Assembly (NCBI GenBank): GCA_026985495.1
Contig: JALSQJ010000034.1
Coordinates: 1-17,402, forward strand
Length of the DNA: 17,402 bases
Source of the DNA: Campylobacteraceae bacterium
Lineage (GTDB): Bacteria > Campylobacterota > Campylobacteria > Campylobacterales > Sulfurovaceae
Direction: 5' to 3'
The notes below the pieces were generated by a model. The model searched no databases. It saw nothing but the letters and a program-made list of their open reading frames with translations, and was not told where the DNA came from. Numbering within the stretch: position 1 is the first letter of the stretch; each line of letters opens with the position of its first letter. The translations under genes were made by a program, and so were the position numbers. Below are positions 6,510 through 14,070 of this stretch, in pieces.

Positions 6510-7325
6510 ATGAATATATATAAAGTTTTAGAAGAGGCAATCTCTAGTGACTCGATTGTCATTAAAGAGAGACTCACACAACAATGTTTTGAGTATTGTA
6601 GCCAAAATGAATTTATAGACTCCTCAAGCTTTTTTCCAAAAGAGTTTGAGAAACCATCTTATGTAACTAAGTGTAAAATTGTAAAGCCAAGAGCGTTAAA
6701 AGCACGTAAAGATTTTGATACAAAAGAGGGGTTAGCAACACTAGTTCATGCAGTCCTGCACATAGAGTACTCAGCTATTGACTTAGCCCTTGATGCTGTT
6801 TATAGATTTCCTAATATGTCACAGAAGTATAAAATAGATTGGTTAGAGGTAGCATTAGATGAGATTAGACACTTTAAAATGTTAGAAGAGCTTTTGAATG
6901 AATTGGGTTACCATTATGGGGATTTTCCTGTTCATAGTGGATTATTTAATTCAGCAAAAGATACACAAGATACTCTTTTAGAAAGAATGGCAATTATTCC
7001 TAGATATTATGAAGCAAATGGTTTAGATGTGACTCCACATATACTTAAAAAGTTAGATAATAAAAGAGAGTTACCTTTTGTTAAAAAATTGATAGATATT
7101 TTACATATAATTTATGATGAAGAGATAGTTCATGTGCAAAAAGGAGACTATTGGTTTAAGTTTTTATGTGGAGATTCTAAAAATGTAACTATAACTTATT
7201 TTAAAATTTTAGAAAAATATAAGCTTTTAGATAGACATCGCCCACATGTTAATGTTGAGGGGAGACTAAAAGCAGGGTTTTCTTGCTTGGAACTTAAAAA
7301 ACTTGCTAATGTTAACTGTTTTTAG
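6510..7325 (+). CDS. DUF455 ferritin-like domain protein
   Basis: A protein of the DUF455 ferritin-like family, whose biochemical role I cannot name. The four-helix-bundle metal ligands are visible in pairs typical of diiron carboxylate proteins: HAVLHIEYSAIDLALDA in one helix, LDEIRHFKMLEELL in the next, and YDEEIVHVQKG near the C-terminus, giving Glu and E-x-x-H ligands. An N-terminal segment with KPRALKARKDFDTKEG is also characteristic of the family. From the chosen ATG (6510, MNIYKVLEEAI) it has 271 residues; an in-frame ATG at 6486 would add eight residues (MPLVYNII) that do not look like family sequence. There is no signal peptide, so it should be cytoplasmic. No obvious Shine-Dalgarno precedes 6510. 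Confidence 0.8.
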   Translation: MNIYKVLEEAISSDSIVIKERLTQQCFEYCSQNEFIDSSSFFPKEFEKPSYVTKCKIVKPRALKARKDFDTKEGLATLVHAVLHIEYSAIDLALDAVYRFPNMSQKYKIDWLEVALDEIRHFKMLEELLNELGYHYGDFPVHSGLFNSAKDTQDTLLERMAIIPRYYEANGLDVTPHILKKLDNKRELPFVKKLIDILHIIYDEEIVHVQKGDYWFKFLCGDSKNVTITYFKILEKYKLLDRHRPHVNVEGRLKAGFSCLELKKLANVNCF

Positions 7326-7418
7326 TAGAAATATTTAAAAAATATAAAATTTATTATATAATTTAAAAATAACACAATAAAACACATAATGTTCAACATA
7401 AATTTAATATTAATAGAG

Positions 7419-7424
7419 TATAAT
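7419..7424 (+). promoter_or_regulatory. Candidate -10 box for the DegT-lpxK-argB operon
   Basis: AATAGAGTATAATCTTAAT gives a perfect TATAAT 39 bases before the ATG at 7464. It lies in the 138-bp, almost purely A/T gap after the DUF455 gene. No convincing -35 is visible. All three following genes overlap, so this probably drives all of them. Confidence 0.5.
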
Positions 7425-7463
7425 CTTAATATAAAATCTAAAATTAAATAAAAAGTGAAAAAA

Positions 7464-8600
7464 ATGCAAAATACAATAGAATTTTTTAAACCATCGATTC
7501 AAGAGAATACAAAAAAATATATAGACGATGTTTTGACCTTTTCTGACAATGGGAAAGTGAAGAAACTGGAAAACCTGTTTAAGAGTTTCATTGGTTGTGA
7601 CCATGCTTTAGCAACAACAAGTGGAACAGCAGCTCTTCATTTAGCGATGTGTGCGTTAGACTTTAAGCGAGGTGATAAAGTTATATGTAGTATTAATGTA
7701 TTTCCTTCTGTTCCTCAGTCGGTACGTCATTTTGATGCTGAACCAATTTTTGTTGATATTGAAGGAGAGAATTACAATATTGATTTGAGAAATTTGGAAG
7801 AGGCACTAAAAAAGAATAAGAGTAAAAAGTTAAAAGCTATTATTCTTAATCATATGGCTGGTAGTATCATTGATTTAGAAGCTGTTTATGCATTGGCTAA
7901 AGAGTATAATGTAAAGGTAATTGAAGATGCTTCAAATGCTATGGGTGCTAAGTATAAGGGAAATTATATTGGTAACACAGGAGCTGATATTACTGTTTTC
8001 TCTTTTGCTCCTCACCTCTGTAACCCTACCGTTAATGGTGGAATTTTAGTAACTAAAGATGAACATGTACATGAGAGAGCTAAACTTTTAGGTTTTCATG
8101 GAATGCAAAATAGACATTGTGATATTTTTGGCTCTGTAAACTATATATATGATGTGGTGGATATTGGGTGGAAATATGACCTTAGTCAAATAGAAGCAGC
8201 GTACTGTTTAGCAGAATTTGAAGCATTAGAGAGTACTTTAAAAAGAAGAAAAGAGATAGCATCAATTTACAACAAAGAGCTTAATGGGGTAAATCATGTT
8301 AAATTACCTAATATATCTGAAAATGATGTTATATCTCAATATATAGTAGAGATAGATAAAAACCGTGACCACTTTGTTAATGAGCTTAAAAAAGAGGGTA
8401 TTAATATTTCAGTTCACTATATGCCACTGCACTTAACAGAGTATTATAAACAGAAATACTCAATGAAAGTCTTTGACTACTCTGTTGCACTTGGTTGTTT
8501 CCAACGTGTAATGTCTTTACCAAATTATCCTTCAATGACAGATGAAGAGGTAATGCGTGTTTGTGAAGCTGTTAAAAAAGTAGCAGATGCTCATATTTAA
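7464..8600 (+). CDS. DegT/DnrJ/EryC1/StrS-family protein lacking the PLP lysine
   Basis: A fold-type I, PLP-dependent sugar aminotransferase-like protein of about 378 residues. Family features are clear: IEFFKPSI at the N-terminus, the phosphate-binding TTSGTAALHLAM, VIEDASNAMGAKYKG with the cofactor Asp, GWKYDLSQIEAAYCLAE, and HYMPLHLTEYYK. The striking point is the segment that should hold the Schiff-base lysine. The usual FSFHPxKxxTTGEGG is here FSFAPHLCNPTVNGG, with Leu185 in the lysine position and His184 just before it. The protein may therefore not be a standard aminotransferase. It could be a dehydratase-like variant (ColD uses His instead of Lys), a structural partner, or an inactive paralogue. 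ATG 7464 is chosen; GTG 7455 is in frame. The stop overlaps the lpxK start, which suggests a link to lipid A or surface sugars. Confidence 0.85.
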   Translation: MQNTIEFFKPSIQENTKKYIDDVLTFSDNGKVKKLENLFKSFIGCDHALATTSGTAALHLAMCALDFKRGDKVICSINVFPSVPQSVRHFDAEPIFVDIEGENYNIDLRNLEEALKKNKSKKLKAIILNHMAGSIIDLEAVYALAKEYNVKVIEDASNAMGAKYKGNYIGNTGADITVFSFAPHLCNPTVNGGILVTKDEHVHERAKLLGFHGMQNRHCDIFGSVNYIYDVVDIGWKYDLSQIEAAYCLAEFEALESTLKRRKEIASIYNKELNGVNHVKLPNISENDVISQYIVEIDKNRDHFVNELKKEGINISVHYMPLHLTEYYKQKYSMKVFDYSVALGCFQRVMSLPNYPSMTDEEVMRVCEAVKKVADAHI

Positions 8601-9523
8601 TGGCAAATAGTAAAATGGTCTCTTTTTTTGAGAGACTCTTCTTTAATCCAAATCTTTTTGATTGGGTTCTTATTTTTATTCTCTCTCCACTTTCACTTAT
8701 TTATGCCTCTTTTATGTTGTTAAGGCGTTTAGTCACCTTTAAAAAAAGTTATGAAGTCCCTATTGTTAGTATAGGAAATTTAACAGTTGGTGGTAGTGGA
8801 AAAACACCATTTGTTATTGCATTGGCAAAGAGATATAATGGAGCAGTAGTTGTATCTAGGGGGTATGGTCGAAAAAGTAGGGGGTTGGTTGAGGTGAGTC
8901 GAAATGGAAAGATTTTAGTTGATGTCTTTGCCTCAGGTGATGAGCCGATGCTTATGGCAACATCTCTACCTAATGCCTCTATAATTGTTAGTGAAAATCG
9001 TAAATTAGCAGTAGAGAAAGCAATAGCTAATGGTGCAAAAGTCATCTTTTTAGATGATGGTTTTAATCGTGTTAATATAAAAAAATATGAGATACTTCTT
9101 TTTCCAAAAATAGTTAAAAACTATATGCCATTTCCAAGTGGAGCGTTTAGAGAGTTCTTTTTTATGAAATATCTAGCTGATATATCACTTCATGAAGAGA
9201 TAGAGTATAAGCGTATTGTTACTCTTCTAAATCCTACAAAAAAGATGTTATTGGTTACTGCCATCTCTAACCCAGAGAGATTAAAACCTTTCTTGCCACA
9301 AGGAGTAGTCGCAGAGATTTTTTTAGATGACCATGCCTATTTTAATGAACAAGAGTTAAAAATTAAAATGGAAGAGATAGGTGCTACTTCACTTTTAGTA
9401 ACAGAAAAAGATGAGGTAAAAATGTTAACATTTAAGTTACCTCTTTCAGTCATGCAGTTAGAATTAGAGATTAAAAATGAAATCTTAGAGAAGGTTGATA
9501 GGTATATAAATAATGAAAAGTAA
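8600..9523 (+). CDS. lpxK: Tetraacyldisaccharide 4'-kinase LpxK
   Basis: LpxK phosphorylates the 4' position of the lipid A disaccharide precursor at the inner membrane. The sequence has an N-terminal membrane helix (about residues 18-40), then SIGNLTVGGSGKTP with the P-loop at 64-69, SRGYGRKSRG, the GDEPMLMA segment, and LDDGFNR with the catalytic-region Asp pair at 152-153. The usual DDGFQH is DDGFNR here, a change in the two residues after the Asp pair. The length of 307 residues is normal. The ATG shares one base with the stop of the DegT-family gene, and the last 11 bases overlap argB, so the three are translationally coupled. Other lpx genes are not in this window. Confidence 0.93.
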   Translation: MANSKMVSFFERLFFNPNLFDWVLIFILSPLSLIYASFMLLRRLVTFKKSYEVPIVSIGNLTVGGSGKTPFVIALAKRYNGAVVVSRGYGRKSRGLVEVSRNGKILVDVFASGDEPMLMATSLPNASIIVSENRKLAVEKAIANGAKVIFLDDGFNRVNIKKYEILLFPKIVKNYMPFPSGAFREFFFMKYLADISLHEEIEYKRIVTLLNPTKKMLLVTAISNPERLKPFLPQGVVAEIFLDDHAYFNEQELKIKMEEIGATSLLVTEKDEVKMLTFKLPLSVMQLELEIKNEILEKVDRYINNEK

Positions 9524-10364
9524 AATAGAGGTTGTAAAGACCCTTTTAGATGCACTCCCTTATATTAAAAAGTTTAGAGATGAAAAGATTGTTATTAAGT
9601 ATGGTGGTTCTGCACAGACATCAGATGAGCTAAAAATAGAGTTTGCACAAGATATTGTACTACTCCATACAGTAGGAATGAAACCAATTATAGTTCATGG
9701 TGGTGGGAAAAGTATTACTGATTTGTTAAATGATTTGGGTGTAGATACAAAGTTTGTAGATGGACAGCGTGTAACCACAAAGGAGGTGATGCGTATAGCC
9801 GAAATGGTGCTTAGTGGAGAGATTAATAAAGAGATTGTCTCACTTCTTAACAATCAAGGTGGTTCTGCTATTGGAATTTCGGGTAAAGATGCCAATTTTT
9901 TAGAAGCAATTCCAAAAGACTTTGAGAACTTTGGTTACACAGGAACTATTAAAAATGTAAATCCTGAAATGGTAGAGAAGATGATTAGTGAAGGTTTTGT
10001 ACCTGTGGTTGCACCAATTGCATCAGCTTCAACACTTGGACACCCTGGGTTTAATATTAATGCTGATTTAGCAGCTAGTCAAGTTGCCATTGCACTAAAT
10101 GCACGAAAAATACTATTTTTAACCGATACACCAGGGGTATTAGATAAAGATATGAATCTTATCTCAACAATGGATATTGAGAAGAGTGAAGCCCTAAAGT
10201 TAGATGGAACTATTAATGGTGGTATGGTTCCAAAGGTAGATGCATGTATTGAAGCATTAAGAGGAGGTGTTAAAAAAGCACATATTATAGATGGTAGAGT
10301 AGAACACTCAATACTACTTGAAGTATTAACCTCTTCAGGAATTGGAACATGTATAGAGCTCTAA
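9513..10364 (+). CDS. argB: N-acetylglutamate kinase ArgB
   Basis: ArgB phosphorylates N-acetyl-L-glutamate, the second step of arginine biosynthesis, in the cytoplasm. Amino-acid-kinase-fold motifs are all present: VIKYGGSAQ, IIVHGGGKSI, GQRVTTKEVM, GISGKDAN, NINADLAASQVA, FLTDTPGVLD and INGGMVPKVDACIEAL. The protein keeps an N-terminal helix before the fold (KIEVVKTLLDALPYIKKF). In characterised enzymes such as those of Thermotoga and Pseudomonas, that helix goes with hexamer formation and arginine feedback inhibition, so this one is probably arginine-sensitive. The length of 283 residues is standard. The ATG lies inside the 3' end of lpxK with AGG upstream, and the stop overlaps by 4 bases the stop of the opposing small membrane protein gene. 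Confidence 0.95.
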   Translation: MKSKIEVVKTLLDALPYIKKFRDEKIVIKYGGSAQTSDELKIEFAQDIVLLHTVGMKPIIVHGGGKSITDLLNDLGVDTKFVDGQRVTTKEVMRIAEMVLSGEINKEIVSLLNNQGGSAIGISGKDANFLEAIPKDFENFGYTGTIKNVNPEMVEKMISEGFVPVVAPIASASTLGHPGFNINADLAASQVAIALNARKILFLTDTPGVLDKDMNLISTMDIEKSEALKLDGTINGGMVPKVDACIEALRGGVKKAHIIDGRVEHSILLEVLTSSGIGTCIEL

Positions 10365-10654
10365 TTCTTAAGAGCTTCAAGCTCGGCATGAATCTTCTCT
10401 ATATTTAATCTCTCTATTGCAATTCTCTCTTTTTCCATTAGGGTACGTTTTTGGGTGTAGTAGTTGGAAAAAACAAGTAAAATTAGACTAATTGTAGATG
10501 CAATCATTGAAGTTAGTTGAATGTACTCTAAGCTTAGAGACTCTTTACAGATTGAGTCACAAAGGCGAAGTGTAAAATTAGGAGTATAAGATGAGAGAAA
10601 AAAGAGCAGACTTGTTGCAATAAAAAGTATAAAATAAAAGGTTCTAAAGTACAT
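10361..10654 (-). CDS. Small membrane protein with C-terminal coiled coil, unknown function
   Basis: A 97-residue protein I do not recognise. It has two hydrophobic segments (about residues 5-22 and 45-63) separated by a short loop with two cysteines (LCDSICKESL), followed by a charged helix rich in Glu, Lys and Arg (about 66-97) that should lie in the cytoplasm and could form a coiled coil. It is supported as a real gene by an AGGA ribosome-binding site 6 bases before the ATG and a minus-strand TATAAT about 31 bases upstream. It converges on argB with a 4-base overlap of stop codons. No domain points to a function. Confidence 0.6.
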   Translation of the reverse strand: MYFRTFYFILFIATSLLFFLSSYTPNFTLRLCDSICKESLSLEYIQLTSMIASTISLILLVFSNYYTQKRTLMEKERIAIERLNIEKIHAELEALKN

Positions 10655-10685
10655 AAAATATCCTATATATCATTATTTAACTGTG

Positions 10686-10691
10686 ATTATA
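10686..10691 (-). promoter_or_regulatory. Candidate -10 box for the small membrane protein gene
   Basis: On the minus strand this reads GTTATAATCACAG, a perfect TATAAT 31 bases before the ATG at 10654. It lies in the 130-bp divergent gap shared with fabD. Confidence 0.4.
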
Positions 10692-10751
10692 ACAGATAAA
10701 AACTAAATTAATCACTATACCTATTTCATTATGTCGTAACCACTCTTTTGG

Positions 10752-10757
10752 TAGAAT
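10752..10757 (+). promoter_or_regulatory. Candidate -10 box for fabD
   Basis: TTTTGGTAGAATAAC carries TAGAAT (one mismatch to TATAAT) 27 bases before the fabD ATG. An AAGGG ribosome-binding site at 10774-10778 follows. A -35 box is not evident. Confidence 0.4.
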
Positions 10758-10784
10758 AACAAAATTTTAATTTAAGGGTTTACT

Positions 10785-11723
10785 ATGTCAGTAAAATGTG
10801 CATTTTTGTTTGCAGGTCAGGGTTCTCAAGCTATGGGAATGGGGAGAGATTTTTTTGAAAATTCAGATGTTGCAAAGCAGATGGTAGCAGATGCTTCAAC
10901 ACGTACAGGTATCGATTTTGAGAAACTTCTTTTTGAAGAGAATGATGAGTTGGGGCAAACAGAGTTTACTCAACCTGCTATTTTACTTGTGGCGACTATT
11001 GCTCATAGACTCTTTAGTGATGCCATAGATATAAAACCAACTCTTACCATGGGACACTCACTAGGAGAGTTCTCTGCACTTGTAGCAAGTGGTGCATTAG
11101 ATGCAGTTGATGCTGTTGAGTTGGTTAACCTTCGTGGTAAACTTATGGCAGAGGCGTGTTCTAAACAAGAGGTAGGAATGATGGTCTCATTGGGACTTTC
11201 AGATGAAGTTGTTGAGAAAATTTGTCAAGAGCAGAGAGATGCAGGGCTTCAAGTTTGGGCAGTTAATTACAATTCAGAGGGTCAAATTGTTATTGCAGGA
11301 GTAAAAAAAGATTTAGAGCTTTTAGCTCCTATCTTAAAAGAGGCAAAAGCAAAAAGAGCAATGTTGCTTAATATGTCAGTAGCATCACACTGTCCACTCT
11401 TAGAGAGTGCTTCAGCTCCATTAGCAGAGAAACTTCAAGATATGATTAAAGATGAGTTTATAGCACCTGTCATCTCAAATGTAACAGCAGAGCCTTACTC
11501 TACAAAAGCAGAGGCGTTAGAGTTACTTCCTAAGCAACTTGTATTGCCTGTAAAATATAAACACTCAATGGCAAATATTGATGATGAGGTTGATTGCTAT
11601 ATTGAATTTGGTCATGGAGCTGTTTTAAAAGGGCTTAATAGAAAAGCGACTAAAAAACCACATTTTAATGTGAGTGATATGGCTTCATTAGAGGCAACTA
11701 TAGAGGCTATAAAGGCTCTATAG
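10785..11723 (+). CDS. fabD: Malonyl-CoA:ACP transacylase FabD
   Basis: FabD moves malonyl from CoA to acyl carrier protein, supplying the extender unit for type II fatty acid synthesis in the cytoplasm. Motifs: FAGQGSQAMGMG near the N-terminus, TQPAILL, the nucleophile elbow GHSLGEFSAL with Ser92 (same number as in E. coli), RGKLMAEA with the carboxylate-binding Arg, and ASHCPLLESA with catalytic His202. The length of 312 residues is standard. It is not in a fab cluster. In Helicobacter pylori and Campylobacter jejuni fabD sits directly beside the MTA/SAH nucleosidase gene; here two minus-strand genes separate them. A stem-loop overlaps the stop codon. Confidence 0.95.
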   Translation: MSVKCAFLFAGQGSQAMGMGRDFFENSDVAKQMVADASTRTGIDFEKLLFEENDELGQTEFTQPAILLVATIAHRLFSDAIDIKPTLTMGHSLGEFSALVASGALDAVDAVELVNLRGKLMAEACSKQEVGMMVSLGLSDEVVEKICQEQRDAGLQVWAVNYNSEGQIVIAGVKKDLELLAPILKEAKAKRAMLLNMSVASHCPLLESASAPLAEKLQDMIKDEFIAPVISNVTAEPYSTKAEALELLPKQLVLPVKYKHSMANIDDEVDCYIEFGHGAVLKGLNRKATKKPHFNVSDMASLEATIEAIKAL

Positions 11724-11724
11724 T
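11697..11724 (+). repeat. Inverted repeat spanning the fabD stop codon
   Basis: ACTATAGAG (11697-11705) and CTCTATAGT (11716-11724) are perfectly complementary over 9 bp. Two more inner pairs form across a G:G mismatch, leaving a 4-base ATAA loop. The stem includes the fabD TAG. No U-tract follows, so it is not a standard intrinsic terminator; it could protect the 3' end of the mRNA or stop transcription poorly before the opposing lipoprotein gene. Confidence 0.45.
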
Positions 11725-11745
11725 ATTTAAAGAAGAGAGAGAGTT

Positions 11746-11940
11746 TTACTTTTTATCTTTATTTTTATTGTTCTTGACCTCTTTTTTGACCTCTTTTGTT
11801 TTTTTGGGTTTAGCATTTTTAGTGGTAATGCCCTTAGGGGTTAAATCTTTTTTACTCTCCTCTTGTGCAACTTTCATAGTTCCTACACAGCCACTTATGA
11901 AGAGTGACACTATTGTAAATGTGATAGCCTTTGTAATCAT
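11746..11940 (-). CDS. Small Lys-rich lipoprotein, unknown function
   Basis: A 64-residue predicted lipoprotein. The N-terminus has a basic-hydrophobic signal ending in lipobox FISGC (Cys18), followed by GTMKVAQEES and then a tail made almost wholly of Lys, Glu, Asn, Asp and Thr (KNAKPKKTKEVKK and on), likely disordered and strongly basic. A good AAGGG ribosome-binding site (minus strand, 11946-11950) supports the start. I do not recognise a family. It lies downstream of the 7TM histidine kinase on the same strand, 142 bases away, and converges on fabD. A basic tail on a lipid anchor could contact peptidoglycan, lipopolysaccharide or an acidic partner, but this is speculation. Confidence 0.6.
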   Translation of the reverse strand: MITKAITFTIVSLFISGCVGTMKVAQEESKKDLTPKGITTKNAKPKKTKEVKKEVKNNKNKDKK

Positions 11941-12082
11941 ATTTTCCCTTTGATTGTAATATAAGATAAAATTATTATATTTATATTTTTAAGAAAGAGC
12001 AAGAAATATGTTACATTTAGGGTATATATTAAAAAAATAATAGATTTTTTACACAAAAAACTTTAACTTAGCTTAAAAAGTG

Positions 12083-13969
12083 TTATTGAATATCACAATT
12101 TCTTGGAATGGATATGTTACATATTGTACCATTTGATGAACTTTCAATAGTGATTTTCCCATGCATAGTCTGTTCAATAATCATCTTTAAAATATAGAGA
12201 CCCAATCCTGTACCTTTAGACTCATGTTTGGTTGTAAAGTAGGGGTTGTAGATTTTGTCTAAGATATCTTTTGGAATTCCAGAGCCATTATCTTTAACTG
12301 TTACAATAAGATTATTTTTCTCTTTTTTTGTCTCTATAATAATTTTAGATTCTCTATGAGGAGTTTCACAACAGGCATCAATGGCATTATTAATAAGAAT
12401 AAGTAGGGCTTGTATTAACTCTGATTTGTAAGAGATTAACTCTATATCCTCCTCTTTATTATAAATAATATCAATATCTTTTCTATTGTTTGTTAATATT
12501 AGATTAAGAGTAGATGAGATAATATCTGAAATATTGATTTGTTCAAATTTTTTATCTTTTTTAAAAAAGTTCATAAAGTCATTAATTGTACTAGACATAT
12601 AGGCAGTTGTGGACTCTAATCCATCTAAGTAATGGTTAAATTTATCATGAGAGAGTCTATCTTTTCTGTAGTCTATATCCATATTTAAAATAGTTCCATT
12701 AATCTCTGAAAGAGGTTGTCTCCATTGGTGGGCTATTATGGATATCATCTCACCCATTGAAGCTAATTTATTTTGCTGAACAAGTAGCTTCTCTTGTTTT
12801 TTCTTCTCTTGTTCAATAAGTTTTATTTTAAAAGATAGAATAAATGAGAAGCAGAGTACCTCAAAGAGTGTTAAAAATTGAAAAATATAGTCAGAGGGTA
12901 TATTAAGTGTAAAAATATTTAGATATTCCAATGGTAAAAGTAGTCCAATCAAAGCAATACTACTCCAGACAATAGAGTAAAATTTAGCAATTGAATCTCT
13001 TCTATAGGCTAAATAGTAGGTCGCTCCTATAATAATAGATATAAAAATTGGTATTAATGTAAAAAATAGGTTAAAGAGAATCTCTGCAAAAATAAACTCT
13101 TTTGCTTCAAGAACAGTAATATTAATTACTGTTGCAACTATAAAATAGAGTATAAAAATATTTAAAATTTTATGTATTATAGGAAGTTTTTCTTTAAGGT
13201 TCAAGATAGATTGAACAAATAGTGTTAAGAAGGTAAAAAAGGCTCCAGATGAGATATAAAAAATCCAAGTATATTCTTCAAAGTATCGTTGAGAGAAGCC
13301 AAATAGACCTATAAAATAGACAGTTAGCCAAAAAACATAAGCGACATAGTAGAGATAAGCTCTAAATTTTAAGAGAAAATAGAGAAAGAGGTTGTAGAGC
13401 GTCATAACAATCATACCTCCAAAAAAGATACCCTCTATAATGTTATAGGTTTGATAGTAATCGGTTAGATACTCTTGAGTAGCCAATATAAAGTTAATAT
13501 CTATTTTGTTGTAGTTTTTAATTTTAAAATATATGGTAGCGTTAGAGTGGGCTTTAATTGTTAGTGGAAATATCATATGGTTTGTATTGAAGGCTCTATT
13601 TCTATTTTTTGATATTACACCATCTTCGATATGTTTAACCACTTTTCCATCTTCAACTAAAAAAAACTCAATATGGTAAGTAAATTGATTTTCAGCTTTT
13701 AGATAGTAAGTTAGAGAGCTATTTGAGATATTTTTTATCTCTATTTTTGCCCAATATGGTAGGTTTGAATTTTTTAAGCTATTAAAGTTTTTTTTATTAG
13801 GATACCACTGTTTACTTTTTAGTTCATCTACTGTTTCAGTAAGATTTTTTCCAAGAGAGTATTGAATAAATGGTTTTGTATTGTATATAGGTTGACCATT
13901 AATCTCTAAAACTTTTGCCTCTGTATGGTGAACTAAAATTAAAAGGAGTATTAAAAATATCTTTTTCAT
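12083..13969 (-). CDS. 7TMR-DISM sensor histidine kinase (orphan)
   Basis: A membrane sensor kinase. Order of parts: signal peptide (about 1-18, cut near HHTEA), an extracytoplasmic beta-rich sensor region (about 25-170) of the 7TMR-DISM extracellular type with YWAKIEIKN and an IYFKIKNYN segment, seven predicted membrane helices (about 180-385), a short Lys/Glu/Gln coiled coil, then the kinase core. The dimerisation helix has IIAHQWRQPLSEI with phospho-acceptor His414; the ATPase domain has NNAIDACCE (N box, about 527), DNGSGIP (G1) and KGTGLGLYILKMI (G2). All catalytic boxes look intact. DISM sensor domains resemble carbohydrate-binding modules, so a small extracellular ligand is possible. 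No response regulator gene is adjacent. The start has AGGAAG upstream. It sits between fabD and mtnN on the opposite strand. Confidence 0.9.
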   Translation of the reverse strand: MKKIFLILLLILVHHTEAKVLEINGQPIYNTKPFIQYSLGKNLTETVDELKSKQWYPNKKNFNSLKNSNLPYWAKIEIKNISNSSLTYYLKAENQFTYHIEFFLVEDGKVVKHIEDGVISKNRNRAFNTNHMIFPLTIKAHSNATIYFKIKNYNKIDINFILATQEYLTDYYQTYNIIEGIFFGGMIVMTLYNLFLYFLLKFRAYLYYVAYVFWLTVYFIGLFGFSQRYFEEYTWIFYISSGAFFTFLTLFVQSILNLKEKLPIIHKILNIFILYFIVATVINITVLEAKEFIFAEILFNLFFTLIPIFISIIIGATYYLAYRRDSIAKFYSIVWSSIALIGLLLPLEYLNIFTLNIPSDYIFQFLTLFEVLCFSFILSFKIKLIEQEKKKQEKLLVQQNKLASMGEMISIIAHQWRQPLSEINGTILNMDIDYRKDRLSHDKFNHYLDGLESTTAYMSSTINDFMNFFKKDKKFEQINISDIISSTLNLILTNNRKDIDIIYNKEEDIELISYKSELIQALLILINNAIDACCETPHRESKIIIETKKEKNNLIVTVKDNGSGIPKDILDKIYNPYFTTKHESKGTGLGLYILKMIIEQTMHGKITIESSSNGTICNISIPRNCDIQ

Positions 13970-14009
13970 AATCTTCCTATATGATTTTTAGTTATAAATT
14001 ATTTGGTGT

Positions 14010-14015
14010 ATTATA
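14010..14015 (-). promoter_or_regulatory. Candidate -10 box for the sensor kinase gene
   Basis: On the minus strand AAAGAATATAATACACC has a perfect TATAAT 40 bases before the kinase ATG, preceded by a run of A residues. It shares the 101-bp divergent gap with the mtnN promoter. Confidence 0.45.
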
Positions 14016-14036
14016 TTCTTTTTTTGATGATTTAGC

Positions 14037-14042
14037 TATAAT
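14037..14042 (+). promoter_or_regulatory. Candidate -10 box for mtnN
   Basis: TTTAGCTATAATTTGCG has a perfect TATAAT 28 bases before the mtnN ATG, followed by a TTAGGAAG ribosome-binding site at 14056-14063. The upstream side is T-rich (TTCTTTTTTTGATGATTT), as expected for promoters of this group. Confidence 0.5.
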
Positions 14043-14070
14043 TTGCGAAAAAAGATTAGGAAGCTAAAAT

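Noticed and set aside
6482..6577. N-terminal extension of 32 residues for the metallo-hydrolase
   Set aside because: It would run through the DUF455 start and promoter and adds sequence absent from the family; MEIKIQPMGQ at 6481 is the natural start.
12030..12085. A/T-only inverted repeats downstream of the sensor kinase gene (TTTTTT-ACAC-AAAAAA and CTTTAA...TTAAAAAG), considered as a terminator
   Set aside because: The stems have almost no G:C pairs and are expected by chance in sequence this AT-rich; no clear terminator can be called.
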